NCBI GenBank assembly: GCA_030549775.1
Contig: CM060177.1
Location: forward strand, 27,709,014-27,773,013
Direction of reading: 5' to 3'
DNA from: Tamarix chinensis
Lineage: Eukaryota > Streptophyta > Magnoliopsida > Caryophyllales > Tamaricaceae
Length of the DNA stretch: 64,000 nucleotides
Shown one piece after another: positions 12,720-24,800 of this stretch (position 1 is its first letter; the number at the start of each line of letters is the position of its first letter). The notes beneath the pieces are model-generated. The model was given only the letters and a program-made list of their open reading frames with translations, was not told where the DNA came from and searched no databases. Made by a program: the position numbers and the translations under genes.

Positions 12720-14170
12720 AAAAGGTACGCATCAATCATGGTACCAAAATGCTGACGATCTATGGGTCTATCTTAACCCCAAATATGAGGCCTGTATTAT
12801 TGAAATTTTAATGATTGGAGATGTGCCATTCCCTTGTTATAAAGAAGGTGATGAGGCATCCAAAGTGTCGGAAGCTCATGGAAGCTTTGTGCCTTGGTCA
12901 TTAGACCAAATACATATTACTACTAAAGAGGTAATGGAAGCCTCCATATATGTTATACCTAACATGTTACACACATTGCTTATACCTGATTAACATATAT
13001 ATATATATATTATGACTTAAGGAATTGAAAAAATAAGAATGCTCCTAAAATAAAGGGAAATAAAATTATTAGTGGAAGGAGAAAAAAATAGGGTGTTGAG
13101 AAAGGAAAGAGAGCTAGATTAGAAAAATTGGTTTCCCCATAAAAGATTCCATCTTCAAAGGAGAATATAAAACTATAAGAACCCCGCTGACCCCCACTAG
13201 CTTTGGCAATTTTGTATTTCAATGCCCAAAATTACCTCGGTAGTGATCTAATTATAATTGATTATTCTTTCTAGTCTGTTTGGAGGGATGATCCCATTTA
13301 AATGGTATCGAAGTAGTTTATTAGTGAAATTTATAAGTATGAATGGATGTAAAATATGAGTGTTGTTGTATATATTAAGTAAGTATTATTTCATATCATA
13401 TATTTAAAAGCTTTTCATTAATTTGTATAATTTTATGTCCTCTTTTATATATATGTAAGTTATAAGTTATTAATAAATATGCTTTATTATTGTCATCCAT
13501 AGGTTGGATGCTACCCGTGATGCAACATAGGGGATGTTTTCCTCTATTGTGCTTGTGTGTCCATGCGACATATTTGACTGTACTAAAAAAACAAAGCAAG
13601 GGTAGATACATAAACTATATGGTGGATCACATCTTAATCGAGGGGGTATAACAATAAGATTTACCTCATACCTGACCTTAAATATGATCATTGGGTTTTG
13701 TAGCTATTCATCCTGATCAAAACAAAGTATATGTGTTTGGTTCCCTTCGAAATTATTTCATTCCTTTTGCCATCGTTTGTTCTGAAGGGAACGATTTAAT
13801 GGGGAGGCAGAAGTAGTGTTCCAGACCTAAAGAATCTTGAGTATGAGCCTGTAATGGTATTCATAAAGGAAACTATGTTATGGTTTTATGGCATATTAAT
13901 TACTAACCAAATGATCAAATTATATCAATTTTTAGAGTTTCATTGGTGGATATGCATGAGGCCAAAAATATACATATGATGAAATTGATGAAGTTAGAGA
14001 TGAATGAGCCAAGTTCGTGTGTTCACACACTTAGTATTAGGAATCTATGTACTTGCATGTTATGGTTTGTATCTTATATTTATTATATTTTTCTATGCAA
14101 TAGGCGACATGCTTGCAGAAAAATGAGAGATAACAAAAGACCCAACTTTATCAACCTTGATCTTTGATAT
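12720..14170 (+). pseudogene. CACTA-1 second gene, C-terminal part: DUF8039-like domain plus Ulp1-like cysteine protease remnant
   Basis: Two landmarks are visible. Near 12811-12910 the frame reads GDVPFPCYKEGDEASKVSE then AHGSFVPWSLDQI. This matches the 'LPVP...TVSEAxGSFVxWPxxLI' pattern of the DUF8039 domain in plant CACTA proteins. Near 13700-13800 comes VAIHPDQNKVYVFGSLRNYF, like the 'W.L.VI.P....VY.LDSL' strand of Ulp1/C48 SUMO proteases, and near 13980-14020 EIDEVRDE-stop-AKFVC, like the C-terminal helix of the CACTA-borne Ulp1 domain. Stops, including one where a Trp is expected, make it a pseudogene. Catalytic His/Asp/Cys cannot be placed with confidence. Confidence 0.5.
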
Positions 14171-15187
14171 CAATTTGATGCATAAAATGCTAAACAAATT
14201 GGGTCTTGTTAAGAATTGATGATGAAACTTGGGTTTATCTCCAAAAAAATGGAAGAGAGGATAATATGTTAAAAGGATTTGATAGTCAAGTAACCCTTGA
14301 AATCAAATACTTAGAATCACCACTTAAGGTAACAACTCTTAAGATAAAGATTGTAAGATTTTTGTATAACAAAACAAACCATACACTAGGTTGGTTGAAT
14401 GAAAACACACGACTTGGGGGTTTGCATAATACTGAAAGTCTTCCTCCTCCATTCATCTTTACACCTACATACGAGTGTAAGATGTTGAGAAAATTACAAC
14501 CAACCCTTAGGTAACTATAAGGGTTTAACTTAACCAAACTCTACTCTAATGCATGCTAACTATGGTAGGACTCAAAAATTTAGCATGCGAGATGATGTTT
14601 TGAGCATCCCATCATCCATTTCCCATTCACTAGCCGTTACATTAAGTTTAAAAGATAATAATTAGGACTTAGGAAATATAAATTACAAGAAAAAGGAAAA
14701 CTAGTACATTACTCATGCATATAACTAACTAAATGGAAAAATAAACCTTCCCTAGAACCCCCTAGGCCTATTGCTTTGGATAACTTTTAGGAAATTAAAT
14801 CTCCTTAATTAATTCTAATTAAGGTCTTGTAAATATCCAAAAATTAAACCCAAAATATGTTGCGAAAGTGAAGTGGCTGCATGTTTGTGATTTTTGAATG
14901 ATGTGTGCTCTTTGTGCTGAATTTTGCTAGAAGTTTGCTGAATCTTGCATGGATTTTCAAGCCAGATTTTTGAATCATATTCAAGCCATAATGAAGCTAA
15001 TAAAAGGTGGGGATTTGATGGATTATAAATATTGTTGTATGGCTCCATATAATCTAGCTAATATTTTAGTCCAAGTAAGGGGAGTTTTTGATTCTCCTAA
15101 CTTAGAAAAATTTTAAAATAGATTATTGTCATCACATGATTACTTTATAAGGTAAAGCCAAATTAGATCTTTTGGCTCAAATATTTT
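14171..15187. other. No recognised gene; possible CACTA-1 right flank
   Basis: A 102-codon frame (14206-14514) and a minus-strand 77-codon frame (14815-15048) are present but neither resembles a family I know. The right terminus of CACTA-1 should lie here or a little beyond; no CACTA-complementary end was found. Confidence 0.35.
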
Positions 15188-15383
15188 CTCTTTTTGATGC
15201 TTATTGGCTTTCTTTTTATTCATCTCATTAAACTTCTTAATTCTGGACCTCACCTACTCATGTGATTTCTTTAATTTCACTAGCCCTATCGTTTGCTTCA
15301 AAACCGACTTGTGCTTCAATGGGGAGAGGAATGAGATCAATGGGGTGGTGGGATTCACTCCATACACCACTTTAAATGGGTAA
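15188..15383 (-). pseudogene. Fragment of Gypsy integrase C-terminal region
   Basis: On the minus strand the sequence encodes PFKVVYGVNPTTPL, then LKHKSVLKQ, and after a stop RIKKFNEMNKKKANKHQ. This matches the end of the integrase core of plant chromoviruses ('[17 protein letters not shown] ... KRNEQYARQANKGRK'); the same motif is seen in Gypsy-1 at about 25822-25860. Only about 65 codons survive and the rest of that element is gone. It abuts a Copia remnant in the opposite orientation. Confidence 0.65.
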
Positions 15384-15529
15384 CAATTAGTGGCAAAATT
15401 AGGGGACCTAGGACTATCCTAATATGAAATCAATAGATACAGCTAATGGTGTATATTATGAGTGCGATGTGGCCATAACTGGGGGTGATGATGATGGTGA
15501 TATATTGATTGCCATAAATGGATAGACTA
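15384..15529. other. Junction between Gypsy scrap and Copia remnant
   Basis: No recognised coding sequence. The boundary between the minus-strand Gypsy fragment and the plus-strand Copia remnant lies in here. Confidence 0.35.
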
Positions 15530-17133
15530 GATGGACCGACAGCTGGATTCTAGATTCTAGGTGCTCCTACCATGTATGCCTCAATAGAAGCTGTATCCAA
15601 ACATATGATATAGTTTGAGGTGGAGTTATCTTGGGAAATAGTGATTTGTGTAGAGTTTCTAGGACTGGGATAGTGAAGTTAAGGATGCATGATGGTGTAG
15701 ACAGAACACTATCTGATGTTTGTCATGTTCCTAACATGACTAAGAGATTTATTTCACTATGTTCCTTGGATATCAAAGGTTGAAAATGTGTCATTAAGAA
15801 TGACACATTGAAGGTTGCTAAAGAGACTGTGGTGGCGATATTTAGCAAGCAGGTCAGAATATTGTATGAGATTTTTGGCACAACTATTGAAGGTGTGGTT
15901 GGGAAAACATTGAGACTGTCTAACTTAGATGTCGTTGACCTTAATTTGATGCAATTGAGATGTGGTAATGTCATTGGCACGAGTTGGGGGTCCTTGCCCT
16001 ATTTACATCTAGATCTTGTACCATTTGTAATTCTGAATTCCTTCTTGACTAGGAGGTGGAGCAAGGGAGTCTATTGGGTACTTCAAATAAGGTAGAGGTT
16101 GCTGTTAATCTAGATGGTACATATTCTTTTAGCCAAGAGGAATCTAGGAAGCAAGTGGAGCAAGTGGGCATTGCATTAGGTAGATTAGGTTATGCACTTT
16201 ATACTAAGAGTAGTATTGGTGTTTAGGAGCTAGTGTTAGACATAGAGGTTATTTTGGGTGTTGATTCTACCTTGTGGTATTCTGCTGGTGTTACTGGGGA
16301 GATGTGCTCTCTTTGGTAGAATCAAACATTGGTATGTGATGTTTCACTAGTTATTCTTTTGTTATGTGTTTATAGTTTGATTGATGTAACAAAAAAATGT
16401 CTGAAGATAACAAGTTAAATCTTTGAATGTGCCTAAATCCAAAGCAGTTGTGATGGCTTACTTAGTCACTGGTTCATACTCTACAACTGTGAGATGATTA
16501 ATGTATGATATGATTAATACCAACTTTTATATTATTCGTGTGGTGAGCATATATGTAGTGAGTCTCTTGAACATACCTTGGTTAGGTGTGGTGTAGATTT
16601 TGAGGTACTTAGTGCGTATAGTGTCGGCTTATATTCATTATGTACTATCAACTATTTGTTTATAGCTTACTCTAATCTTGGTTGTGGTCTTGATGATTAG
16701 AGGTACTAGTTTGCTAGTATTCAAGCTTAGAGTTTCTAAGGTTGTGTGTTCGGCTATGATAGAGGCTTTTTAAGAATACTTGTAGCTTGGTGGTTTAGTA
16801 CAAGAGTTGGAGTTTGGTCATGGTTCTCTAGTTGTTCGTGGTGATATCCAGAGTACTATTTGTTTACCAAAGAATCATAATTCTGTCCATAGTCAAACAA
16901 AACACATTGACATCCGCTATCGCTTTATCCAAGGAATTTTTGCTGCAGGCAAAGTTATGTTATAGAAAGTAGGTACTTTGGATAATCTAACTGATATGAT
17001 AACGAAGCCACTCACCATGGGTAAGTTCGAGTATTTCTTGGAGATGATTGTTGTTCATAGGCTATGAGGTCCTCTATTGGGGTAGGATTTTTTGTAGAGG
17101 TCTTTACATGTCATGTGTCACAAATACTACAAC
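15530..17133 (+). pseudogene. Copia pol remnant: protease and RNase H, reverse transcriptase missing
   Basis: Two recognisable parts flank a gap. From about 15535 the plus strand gives SWILDSRCSYHVC (Copia protease; the usual DSGAS/DSGCS is now DSRCS), then GIVKLRMHDGVDRTLSDVCH and VPNMTKRFISLCSLDIKG. From about 16800 come LEFGHGSLVV, KHIDIRYRFIQGIFAAGK, TLDNLTDMITKPLTMGKFE and YFLEMIVVH, the end of Copia RNase H. Integrase core and reverse transcriptase are not recognisable between them, so an internal deletion of several kilobases is likely. Several stops are present. Confidence 0.7.
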
Positions 17134-17145
17134 AAGGTGGAGAAT
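17134..17145 (+). other. Polypurine tract of the Copia remnant
   Basis: AAGGTGGAGAAT lies just before the TG that starts the LTR, which is the usual 'aaggtggag' tract of plant Copia elements. It primes plus-strand synthesis. Confidence 0.6.
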
Positions 17146-17691
17146 TGTGAATTTTTTCTGGTTATTTAAGTACAACATAACATTGTATGAATTCATGTAG
17201 GTGTTGGAGAAGTTTAGTATAGTATAGAGTGTTATGTAAGAAACACAGCGGTACCATGTTAATAAACACGAACCGTGTTTCTAAGAGAAACTTTTGATGT
17301 GTTTTGTGCAAAAATTGAGAGTAATAAAATAAATATGAGGGTCTTGTGTTTCCAAAATACGGACTGTGTTTTTCTTATTTCTGAAATATGTTGTTTAGTT
17401 CCGTAGGGTTTCTTTTTATATTAAAAGAGATATGTTAAAACCCTAGCCATCGAGAGTTGTGCATCCTAACTTCTTATTCTTCTTCATAAAATTCTCCATC
17501 CAAGAAAATTATAGATTTTTGTAATTGACTGATTGATGAGTTTAAACATCTTGTAATTACACAAAATCATGAATAAATATCTCTACTTTTTCCATAATTA
17601 TTTTATTTTGTGTTTTAATTCTCAATTGTGCATAATCTTGTTAATCTTGATTTCGTGTGGATCTCTCTAAATTTATGCTAATTTCGCAACA
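17146..17691 (+). mobile_element. Candidate 3' LTR of the Copia remnant
   Basis: It starts TGTGAATTTT right after the polypurine tract and ends ...TTTCGCAACA. It contains a TATA-like TATATTAAA near 17420 and a T-rich transcribed part. No matching 5' LTR was found upstream, so the end is chosen by the CA dinucleotide and is not proven. Confidence 0.5.
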
Positions 17692-18980
17692 ATTTTACTT
17701 AGTACCATTTTTCTAACAAGTTTCCTTTCATAGTTTCCTGTCTATTCAATGGGCAATATTCATCATGTAAGAGTATTTTGAGGTTTCCTCTTAAGGAGAA
17801 TAATGTATGGGACTGAGAGTTAGAACTATTGGACATATGCTTCTGTATCTTTTTATCCTGATATACCTTTCACTCTTACGTCCCATTTTGAAATCCTTTT
17901 CTTTTAGCGATTCTACCTTTGTTAGATACTTTTTATGTAATATGAAAACAATAATCTTGTAATGTAAACATTTATATACTTCTTATTAATATTCTTGCTA
18001 ACTTAAGCAGACAAATATTTTATCTTTAACACTTGATATAAGAAAGGTAGAGAATATCAAATTTGTATTAAGTGTGGTGGTAACTCCCTACATTTTAATG
18101 TTTTAGCTTTTGCTAATAACTCTTTTAAACAAAGTTTTCTAGTGTTAAAAATGGGGGTATTCCATGTTCATTTTTAATAGCCATGCATTTAGTGGAAGTA
18201 GGACATTGGTATCTACTTACACTAGGTGTGGCAGTAATGCACTTGATATTGGTTCTAGCTTTCATACATTTTCTTATTTTGAATGTTATCAATTTTGAAA
18301 ATCGAGGGTGTTACATAATAAAAGATGTTGACGGGGACAAGGCAGAAGAGACTTAATAAATTACATAACGTGAATATCACAAATATCAAAGGTAATAATA
18401 GAGATGTTGGCTTCCAGCCATAAGGGACCAAAATAAACTTTTCCACTCCCTCTTAAAGATAAATGAAATGTAATAAATAATTCTGAAAAATTTACATAAT
18501 AATCAAATGATTAAAAGTCTCATACGAGAACTAAAAATGCCTAAAAATAACTAATTAAATTAAAAATAATAAAAATGATAATATAATATTTTTCAAATCA
18601 TTTAACACTTAATAAAAATAAAATGTAGCAATTCCCAAGTTTTATAAATTTTAGATAGGTAAAAAGACACTTTTGAGAATACAAAAATACTCATTCAGGG
18701 CCCATTGATGTGATAAATAGTATATTTTTGGGTCAAAAACATCATTATCATTTAAAAAAAATGATTGGGAGACAAAAAAAAATGATTAGGAATTATAATA
18801 TTAACTATTTGGAAGGGCTTCAAAGAACTTTGATGGGAAAATGTTGTTGGGAAACACTTATGAGAGTTAAAATTGTAATAAAATGTAAGAAAGTTTGAAC
18901 AAAATCTTTGAAAATTATAACTCAAGTTTCTAACTTTTTAGGTGGTGTAATAAAATGTGTAACATAAGATACCTTTATCT
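17692..18980. other. No recognised gene
   Basis: AT-rich sequence with short chance frames (18255-18446, 18710-18898). The left end of CACTA-2 should lie in or left of this stretch, but no CACTA terminus was found. Confidence 0.4.
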
Positions 18981-19830
18981 ATTGTAAAATTCTTTATATG
19001 GCCTTTTTATTAGTTTCATAAATTTCTAAATGGGGTACATGCAATTACCATGAACATGTCCTAATATTTTGACCTTAAAAGTTAAGTAAATTGTTAGATC
19101 TACCATTATTTCAAAGAATAAAGGTGGGAAGTACATCTCAAGTTGGCACAAAGTATTCACACCCCCTCATTGTAAGAGGTCCAAGCTATCAGAATGTGTT
19201 ATAGAATAAAGAAATCCTAGTGATAGAAACTCACACATGCTTAAGTAAAATCCCATGTATAGTTACCATTATTAAATACTCTGTCAAATATGACAATCAT
19301 GAGAATTCACACCTATTAGTTTCAAATCCTTCATTAACATAAGGTAAATATTCTCTTTTTTAGAGAGATTATGAAAATTTGGCGATAAATATGTTCTTGC
19401 TCCATTGATTTGTGGTGCCAATATCTACAGAGTGCCCATTTTATTCATATCCATTATAGCATTTATACCATATTTAGTATATTGAGTAATGTACTAACAA
19501 GACTATCATATATAATTTTCTCAATATGTATCAAGCTGAGGGAATGTCTTATGTACAAAAATTTCCAATAAGGAAGACTTAAGAACCCATACATCTTCTT
19601 CCACCCAACTAATGGAATTGCGTCTTTGTTCTTCTTCCTAAACTTTATTTTCAATCATTTTATCTTCAAATAAACTTTTTGACCTATCAATGGAATGGGT
19701 GTTTCCTCTTCTTCTTGCAATTTGTTGAAAGATTTCCTCTATCTATGATAATGGTAATTCTTTGGAAAAAACGATAGTGTCTGAAGAAAATAGTCCTTCA
19801 TCCATGCTTTAGTAAACAAATAAGGTATTC
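18981..19830 (-). pseudogene. CACTA-2 transposase (TNP2-type), C-terminal half
   Basis: Minus-strand landmarks in order: KFRKKNKDAIPLVGWKK, SLPYWKFLYIRHSLSL and HIEKIIYDSLVSTLLNI (19463-19654), then MKDLKLIGVNSHDCH near 19280, then CQLEMYFPPLFFEIMVDLT and GHVHGNCMYP near 19000-19130. These match TNP2 and are clearly homologous to CACTA-1 (compare the FGKKNKDN block near 9235). Stops and a frame change show decay. The upstream half continues at 27265 on the far side of Gypsy-1. Confidence 0.75.
19826..19830 (+). repeat. Target-site duplication of Gypsy-1, left copy (TATTC)
   Basis: TATTC directly before the 5' LTR is repeated exactly at 27260-27264 directly after the 3' LTR. A 5-bp duplication is the normal size for plant LTR retrotransposons and fixes both ends of the element. 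Confidence 0.9.
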
Positions 19831-20823
19831 TGATACGGACCGCAGTTCATCAACTACTCCTCTCCTTTTACTTTTTGATAATCGAACCCTGTTGTCTCCT
19901 CACTCATATAATTCCACGTTTTCCATCTTCAGGGTATGTTGGGATCCGAAGCCAGATTGAGGAGTGGAGGCAACAAGCGGGGGCGGAAGCGCTTTTGAAC
20001 TGTATTTTTGTAATTAATTAAGCTTGAATGTGTAACATGTGTAATCATGGTTGGAACATTAATATTTTTGTAGGGTGTGTGTGTTTAGTGGCCGATGATG
20101 ATTTTACCCCAATTTTTGGAAATCCCATTGATAGTCTCGGGTTAGGCGGAGTTGGTTATCAATGGCCGCCCTCGAGCCTAAATGAGTATGGGTAACTTAG
20201 TCGTGTTTTCCTATTTGCATTGGATTCAGGATCGGTATTATCCCGTTATAATCGCCTCCTGAATCTAATGAAAATAGGAGAACATCGTTAACCTCCTTTT
20301 AAGCTAAGTTTGGATTGAGCCAAAACTTGAGCCCAGGCCCAAGTTTTGGCCCAATCGGCGGGTGACCCGTCGTGCCCTAATTACCCACCTATTTAAGTCC
20401 TCTTCCTCCTTCGGGGAGCAACGATCGCCTTCTTTTGTTCCTCTCTTGGTGGCTCGACCCCGTTTCTCTTTTTGCCCTGTCGATGACCATTGTAGGTCAC
20501 CATCGACGCATGTCCACCCTTGCCTGCCCCGGATCTTGTCCCTGACACCAAATTTGAGGCCCTAAGTCAACTGTTTTTCTCACCTTTGCCCTCTCCCCCT
20601 TCCTTTTGGTGCTCGATTCCCATCATATATATTGGGCGGGGTTTTCTTGTAAAGGTGGAAGGTTTTTGGAATGAAATTTCTCGGGTTTTCCTACTAATTC
20701 GCACCAAATCCGTTGAAGTATCAACGTCTGATTCGGAGATTACTCCGGTTCAGCGGGAGACGAGTAAGTCCCCGACCCCCGTTTAACGGATCGAGTACGA
20801 TCCGGCTAGTCGGGTTTGTATTA
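19831..20823 (+). repeat. Gypsy-1 5' LTR
   Basis: Begins TGATACGGACCGCAG and ends GGGTTTGTATTA. It matches 26266-27259 nearly base for base. The open frames inside (20362-20565, 20520-20786) are duplicated in the 3' LTR and are not genes. Confidence 0.93.
20390..20397 (+). promoter_or_regulatory. TATA-like box of the Gypsy-1 5' LTR
   Basis: TATTTAAG is preceded by a C-rich stretch and followed by a pyrimidine-rich segment, which suits the U3/R promoter. The same box is at 26826-26833 in the 3' LTR. Function is inferred from position only. Confidence 0.45.
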
Positions 20824-20825
20824 TC

Positions 20826-20837
20826 TGGTATCAAAGC
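20826..20837 (+). other. Gypsy-1 primer-binding site (initiator tRNA-Met type)
   Basis: TGGTATCAAAGC lies 2 bp after the 5' LTR. It matches the plant tRNA-iMet primer site TGGTATCAGAGC with one mismatch. Minus-strand DNA synthesis starts here. Confidence 0.85.
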
Positions 20838-21845
20838 TTAAGTTGCTCGATCGGTGTCGCAAATGGTGTACTTTAGTCTGAATCTTTCTCGATAATTTTT
20901 GTTTCTCTCTTCCGTTCTTCGATCTACACTTACCCTTGGGTTTTCTCTATGGTAGGGACACTGGTGCGCCTTGATCGAAGTCGGAACGATTCCGAGTTGG
21001 TGGCCCAACGGCGGCTTTAGGCGGCGCTACAGCGCTACCACCGCACGAAACCGCAGCCAGTCTCGGTTACTTCCCTCCCCCATCTGGATCGACTACTCAG
21101 GTAAACTCGTTTCAGAACTTGTATATCTAAGCTGATAAGTTATGTTGACTTGGTTTAACTCTGAGGACGGAGTCGAAATCCGCCCGATGATGTATCCTCA
21201 CTGCTGTGATCTATGTGTGCTTTTTGGATGCCTTCCCTGGTTGTTTTCCTTTTCATGAATGTTATTTTCTCGCCTTGTCCCGTTTTGTCTTGTTTGTGTG
21301 GGAATTTTGCTGTCGAAAACGAACCTTGTGGTTCGTTCCATGTGGAGTTACCTTGGGCCGCGTGAATCGGAGCCAACTCGGCCGGACTCGCGTCAGAATC
21401 GGTTCAACCCGCCCGGACTCACTGGGTCGTGCTAACTCAGCTGGGAACTCGTTCGACCCAGCGAGTTGACTCAACGCCCGAGCCAGGGCGCGTTTGGCGG
21501 GGGCCTCGCTGTAATTTTTCTTTTTTTTTCTTTTTCTCTCTCTGTCTTCAATTTTAGTATGGTTGTATTTAATTAGGGAAGCCTTGTAAATTTTTAATTC
21601 CTAGTCTGTAAGCCCTAATCCCTTCCCCGTTTCGGTCCTATCTTGCTTGAGTGTTTGCTGCTTTCCTCCGTCCTGCTTGGTTTCGTATCTGCCTTATTGC
21701 TTCTTGTGCATTATTCCTGCTCGTTCTCGTTGAAAGCATGACCTGACGTTTTTCTTTTTATTTTCTTTTCTTGCTGCCTGCCTGGAAAAAAAAAGGACTT
21801 AAAACCGGACAAATCTTTTGGCCTCCACCTAGACTATAGGGTATA
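20838..21845 (+). other. Gypsy-1 untranslated leader
   Basis: About 1 kb between primer site and gag, without convincing coding sequence. The part at 21330-21510 is unusually G+C- and CpG-rich for this window and holds repeated ACTCGG/CCGGACTC-like motifs. The open frames 21155-21474 on both strands reflect that composition. Confidence 0.6.
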
Positions 21846-24800
21846 ATGGATGAGGGTGAATTTATTGCTGAAATGGTTAGGACAATGCTTGAACGACTTA
21901 ATACCATGGATGCTACGGTCCGTGGACTTAGGGCTGAAATGGCTAATAATCAGAACAACGAGAGAACCATCAAGCAACCCGGAAATAATAATCAGCAAAT
22001 AGAAAACGATCTTGAGTCCGTAGGTTATGCACACTCTCCCCCCCTAATCGCACCTATAGGAAAAATTATTATGGGCATGATCGGGGCCTAGGAAGTATCA
22101 AATTAAAAATTCCACATTTCAATGGCAAGAATGACCCTGACGCCTATCTTGATTGGGAAAGAAAAATTGAGTTAGTGTTTGATTGCCATGATTATCCTGA
22201 CGATAAAAAAATCAAGCTAGCCATTATTGAATTCACAGACTATGCTAGTTCTTGGTGGGGTAGACTTACTAGGGAAAGAGAACGTTACTGTGAACCCCCT
22301 ATTTCCTCATGGCTTGAGTTTAAATCCCTCATGCGTCGACGCTTTATCCCTTCCCACTACCATCAGGATTTGCATCAACGCCTGCAATTCCTTAGACAAG
22401 GAACAAAAACGGTTGATGAATACTATAAGGAAATGGAAATGTGTCTAGCCAAATTAAACATTGATGAGGACCGAGAAGCCACAATGGCAAGGTTCCTTAG
22501 AGGTTTAAATCCCGAGATTGCCGACCTTGTAGAACTCTATCCCTATGTAGAAATGGATGAACTTCTGAACCTAGCTGAAAAACTTGAGAAGCAAATAAAG
22601 AATCCTAGGGCTAAACCCCGAACTCAAGCTCAACCTAGATCCTTCTCTAGGAACCCTGAATCGTCCCATTGGAAATCTCCCCCAAATCTGAGATCTGACC
22701 ATAAAGCTCCAACTTCTTCCCTCCCTTTACCAAGTGAGAAAGGAAAAGCCGTAGTCAACCCAAGTAGACCAAACTCCTCCAGAAGTGTCCAATGCTTCAA
22801 ATGCCTGGGCCATGGACATATTGCCTCACAATGCCCTAACCGACGGGTCATGATGATGAGGGACGGAGAACTAGTCTCTGATTCTGAGGAAGAAAAGGAG
22901 AATACGCTTGGGGAACTAGGAAATGAAAGCGATGAGGACATGGAGTTACCCCTTTCTGAGTCTTTAGTCATTCGTAGGTCCCTTGCCTCCAATGTTAGGG
23001 CTGATCCCTCCTACGATCAGCGAGAGAACTTATTCCACACCCGTTGCTATATCAATGGGACTAAAGGTAGCCTAATCATCGATAGTGGGAGTTGCGTTAA
23101 TGTGGCCAGTACCGAGTTGGTCCACAAACTAGGCCTCCCAATCATTAAACATCCTTGTCCTTATAAACTACAGTGGCTAAGTGAGCTTGGGGAAGTTAAA
23201 GTTAACAAACAAGTCCTCTTAAGTATCCGAATTGGAAGATATGAGGATGAGGTCTTGTGTGATGTTGTACATATGCATGCTTGCCATGCCCTCCTTGGAC
23301 GTCCTTGGCAATTTGACAGAAAAGTCATACACAATGGATTTATGAATCGATACACTGTCTATAAGGAGGATAGGAAGTACACCCTAGCACCTCTTTCACC
23401 ATCTCGGGTTAAGGAAGTCCAGCTCAAGTTGAAGGATGAGTTTGACCGTAGAAAAATGCCTTCCACCACTAGTGTTGATAACCGCCTCGAGTCAGACAAC
23501 GGACCGCATACTAACCTTTTTGCTCAGAAAAGGGATGTTGGGCAGGCCTTCTCGCTAAACATGCCTGTCTACATCTTAATCTACAAACATTGCCTCGAGT
23601 CCTCCACTAACCCTTCATGTTCTCTCCCCCTTGAAGTCCAAAATCTCCTCTCTGAGTTCTCAAACTTATTTCCGGAAGAAGTTCCGAAAGGCCTCCCTCC
23701 TCTTAGAGGCATAGAACATCAAATCAATTTCATTCCGGGAGTCAGCATCCCCAACCGCCCCGCTTATAGGGCCAACCCAGAAGAGGTTAAAGAACTCAAA
23801 AAATAGGTCACTAAATTACTTGAAAAGGGTCATGTTCGGGAAACCATGAGCCCTTGTGTGGTACCTGTTTTGTTAGTCCCCAAAAAGGACGGGAGTTTGC
23901 GCATGTGTGTGGATTCACGTGCGGTCAACAAAATCACGGTCAAATACCGTTATCCCATCCCTCGCCTAGATGAAATGCTTGACCAATTAAATGGGAGTAT
24001 CGTTTTTTCTAAAATTGACCTCAAAAGTGGATACCACCAGATTCGAATAAAACCCGGCGATGAGTGGAAAACCGCCTTCAAAACTAACTTTGGGTTATAT
24101 GAGTGGCTTGTTATGCCATTTGGACTATCCAACACTCCCAGCACCTTCATGCGATTAATGAACCATGTGTTGTGCAATTTCATCGGTAAGTTTATTGTCG
24201 TCTACTTCGATGACATCCTCATTTATAGCAAGAATTATCATGAGCATATATCACACTTGAGGAGTGTGTTATGTGTGCTCCGGGAGGAGTATTTGTTTGC
24301 TAATCCCTCCAAGAGCAATTTTTGCCTTGAGGAGGTTATATTCTTAGGCTTTGTGGTTAGCAAGGATGGTGTTAGGGTAGATGAGGAAAAGATTAGTGCC
24401 ATTCAAGGTTGGCCCACACCACAAAATGTGTCGCAAGTCCGGAGCTTTCACGGGTTGTGTGGGTTTTATCGTAGGTTTGTTCCCCACTTCAGTACCATTG
24501 CTTCCCCTCTCAACGATCTTGTCAAAAAATCCGTAGAATTTAAGTGGGGCATAGCCCAGAAAAAGGCGTTTGATCAATTAAAAGAAAAACTAGTTAAGGC
24601 CCCACTTCTAGCTCTACCTGACTTTGAAAAGGTTTTCGAGGTCGATTGTGACGCTTCGGGAGTAGGCATCGGTGCTATCCTATCCCAGGAAAAGCGACCC
24701 ATTGCCTACTTTAACGAAAAATTGAAAGACGCCTGTCTCAACTACTCTACCTATGAGAAGGAGCTGTACGCCCTTGTCAGATCTTTAGAGACTTGGCAAC

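Larger units (their letters stand above)
4217..14170 (+). mobile_element. CACTA-1: degenerate CACTA (En/Spm) DNA transposon
   Basis: The left terminus is at 4217. Subterminal repeats run to about 6.0 kb, a TNP2-type transposase remnant lies at about 8.09-11.28 kb, and a second gene remnant ends in a Ulp1-like protease at about 14.0 kb, all on the plus strand. Stops and frameshifts break every gene, so the copy cannot make transposase. The right boundary given is simply the last recognisable coding sequence; the true end could lie up to about 15 kb. Confidence 0.65.

Noticed and set aside
14206..14514. 102-codon open frame
   Set aside because: No recognisable family, no paralogue in the window, overlapped by a minus-strand frame of similar length; kept only as a note.
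18050..18150. CIKCGGNSLHFN-like peptide resembling the malectin-like domain of receptor kinases
   Set aside because: Only about a dozen residues match and nothing follows in frame; likely coincidence.
20362..20786. Arg/Ser-rich open frames, duplicated at 26798-27222
   Set aside because: They are the two LTRs of Gypsy-1, not a duplicated gene.
22630..22992. 120-codon minus-strand frame
   Set aside because: Shadow of the Gypsy-1 gag/protease coding sequence.
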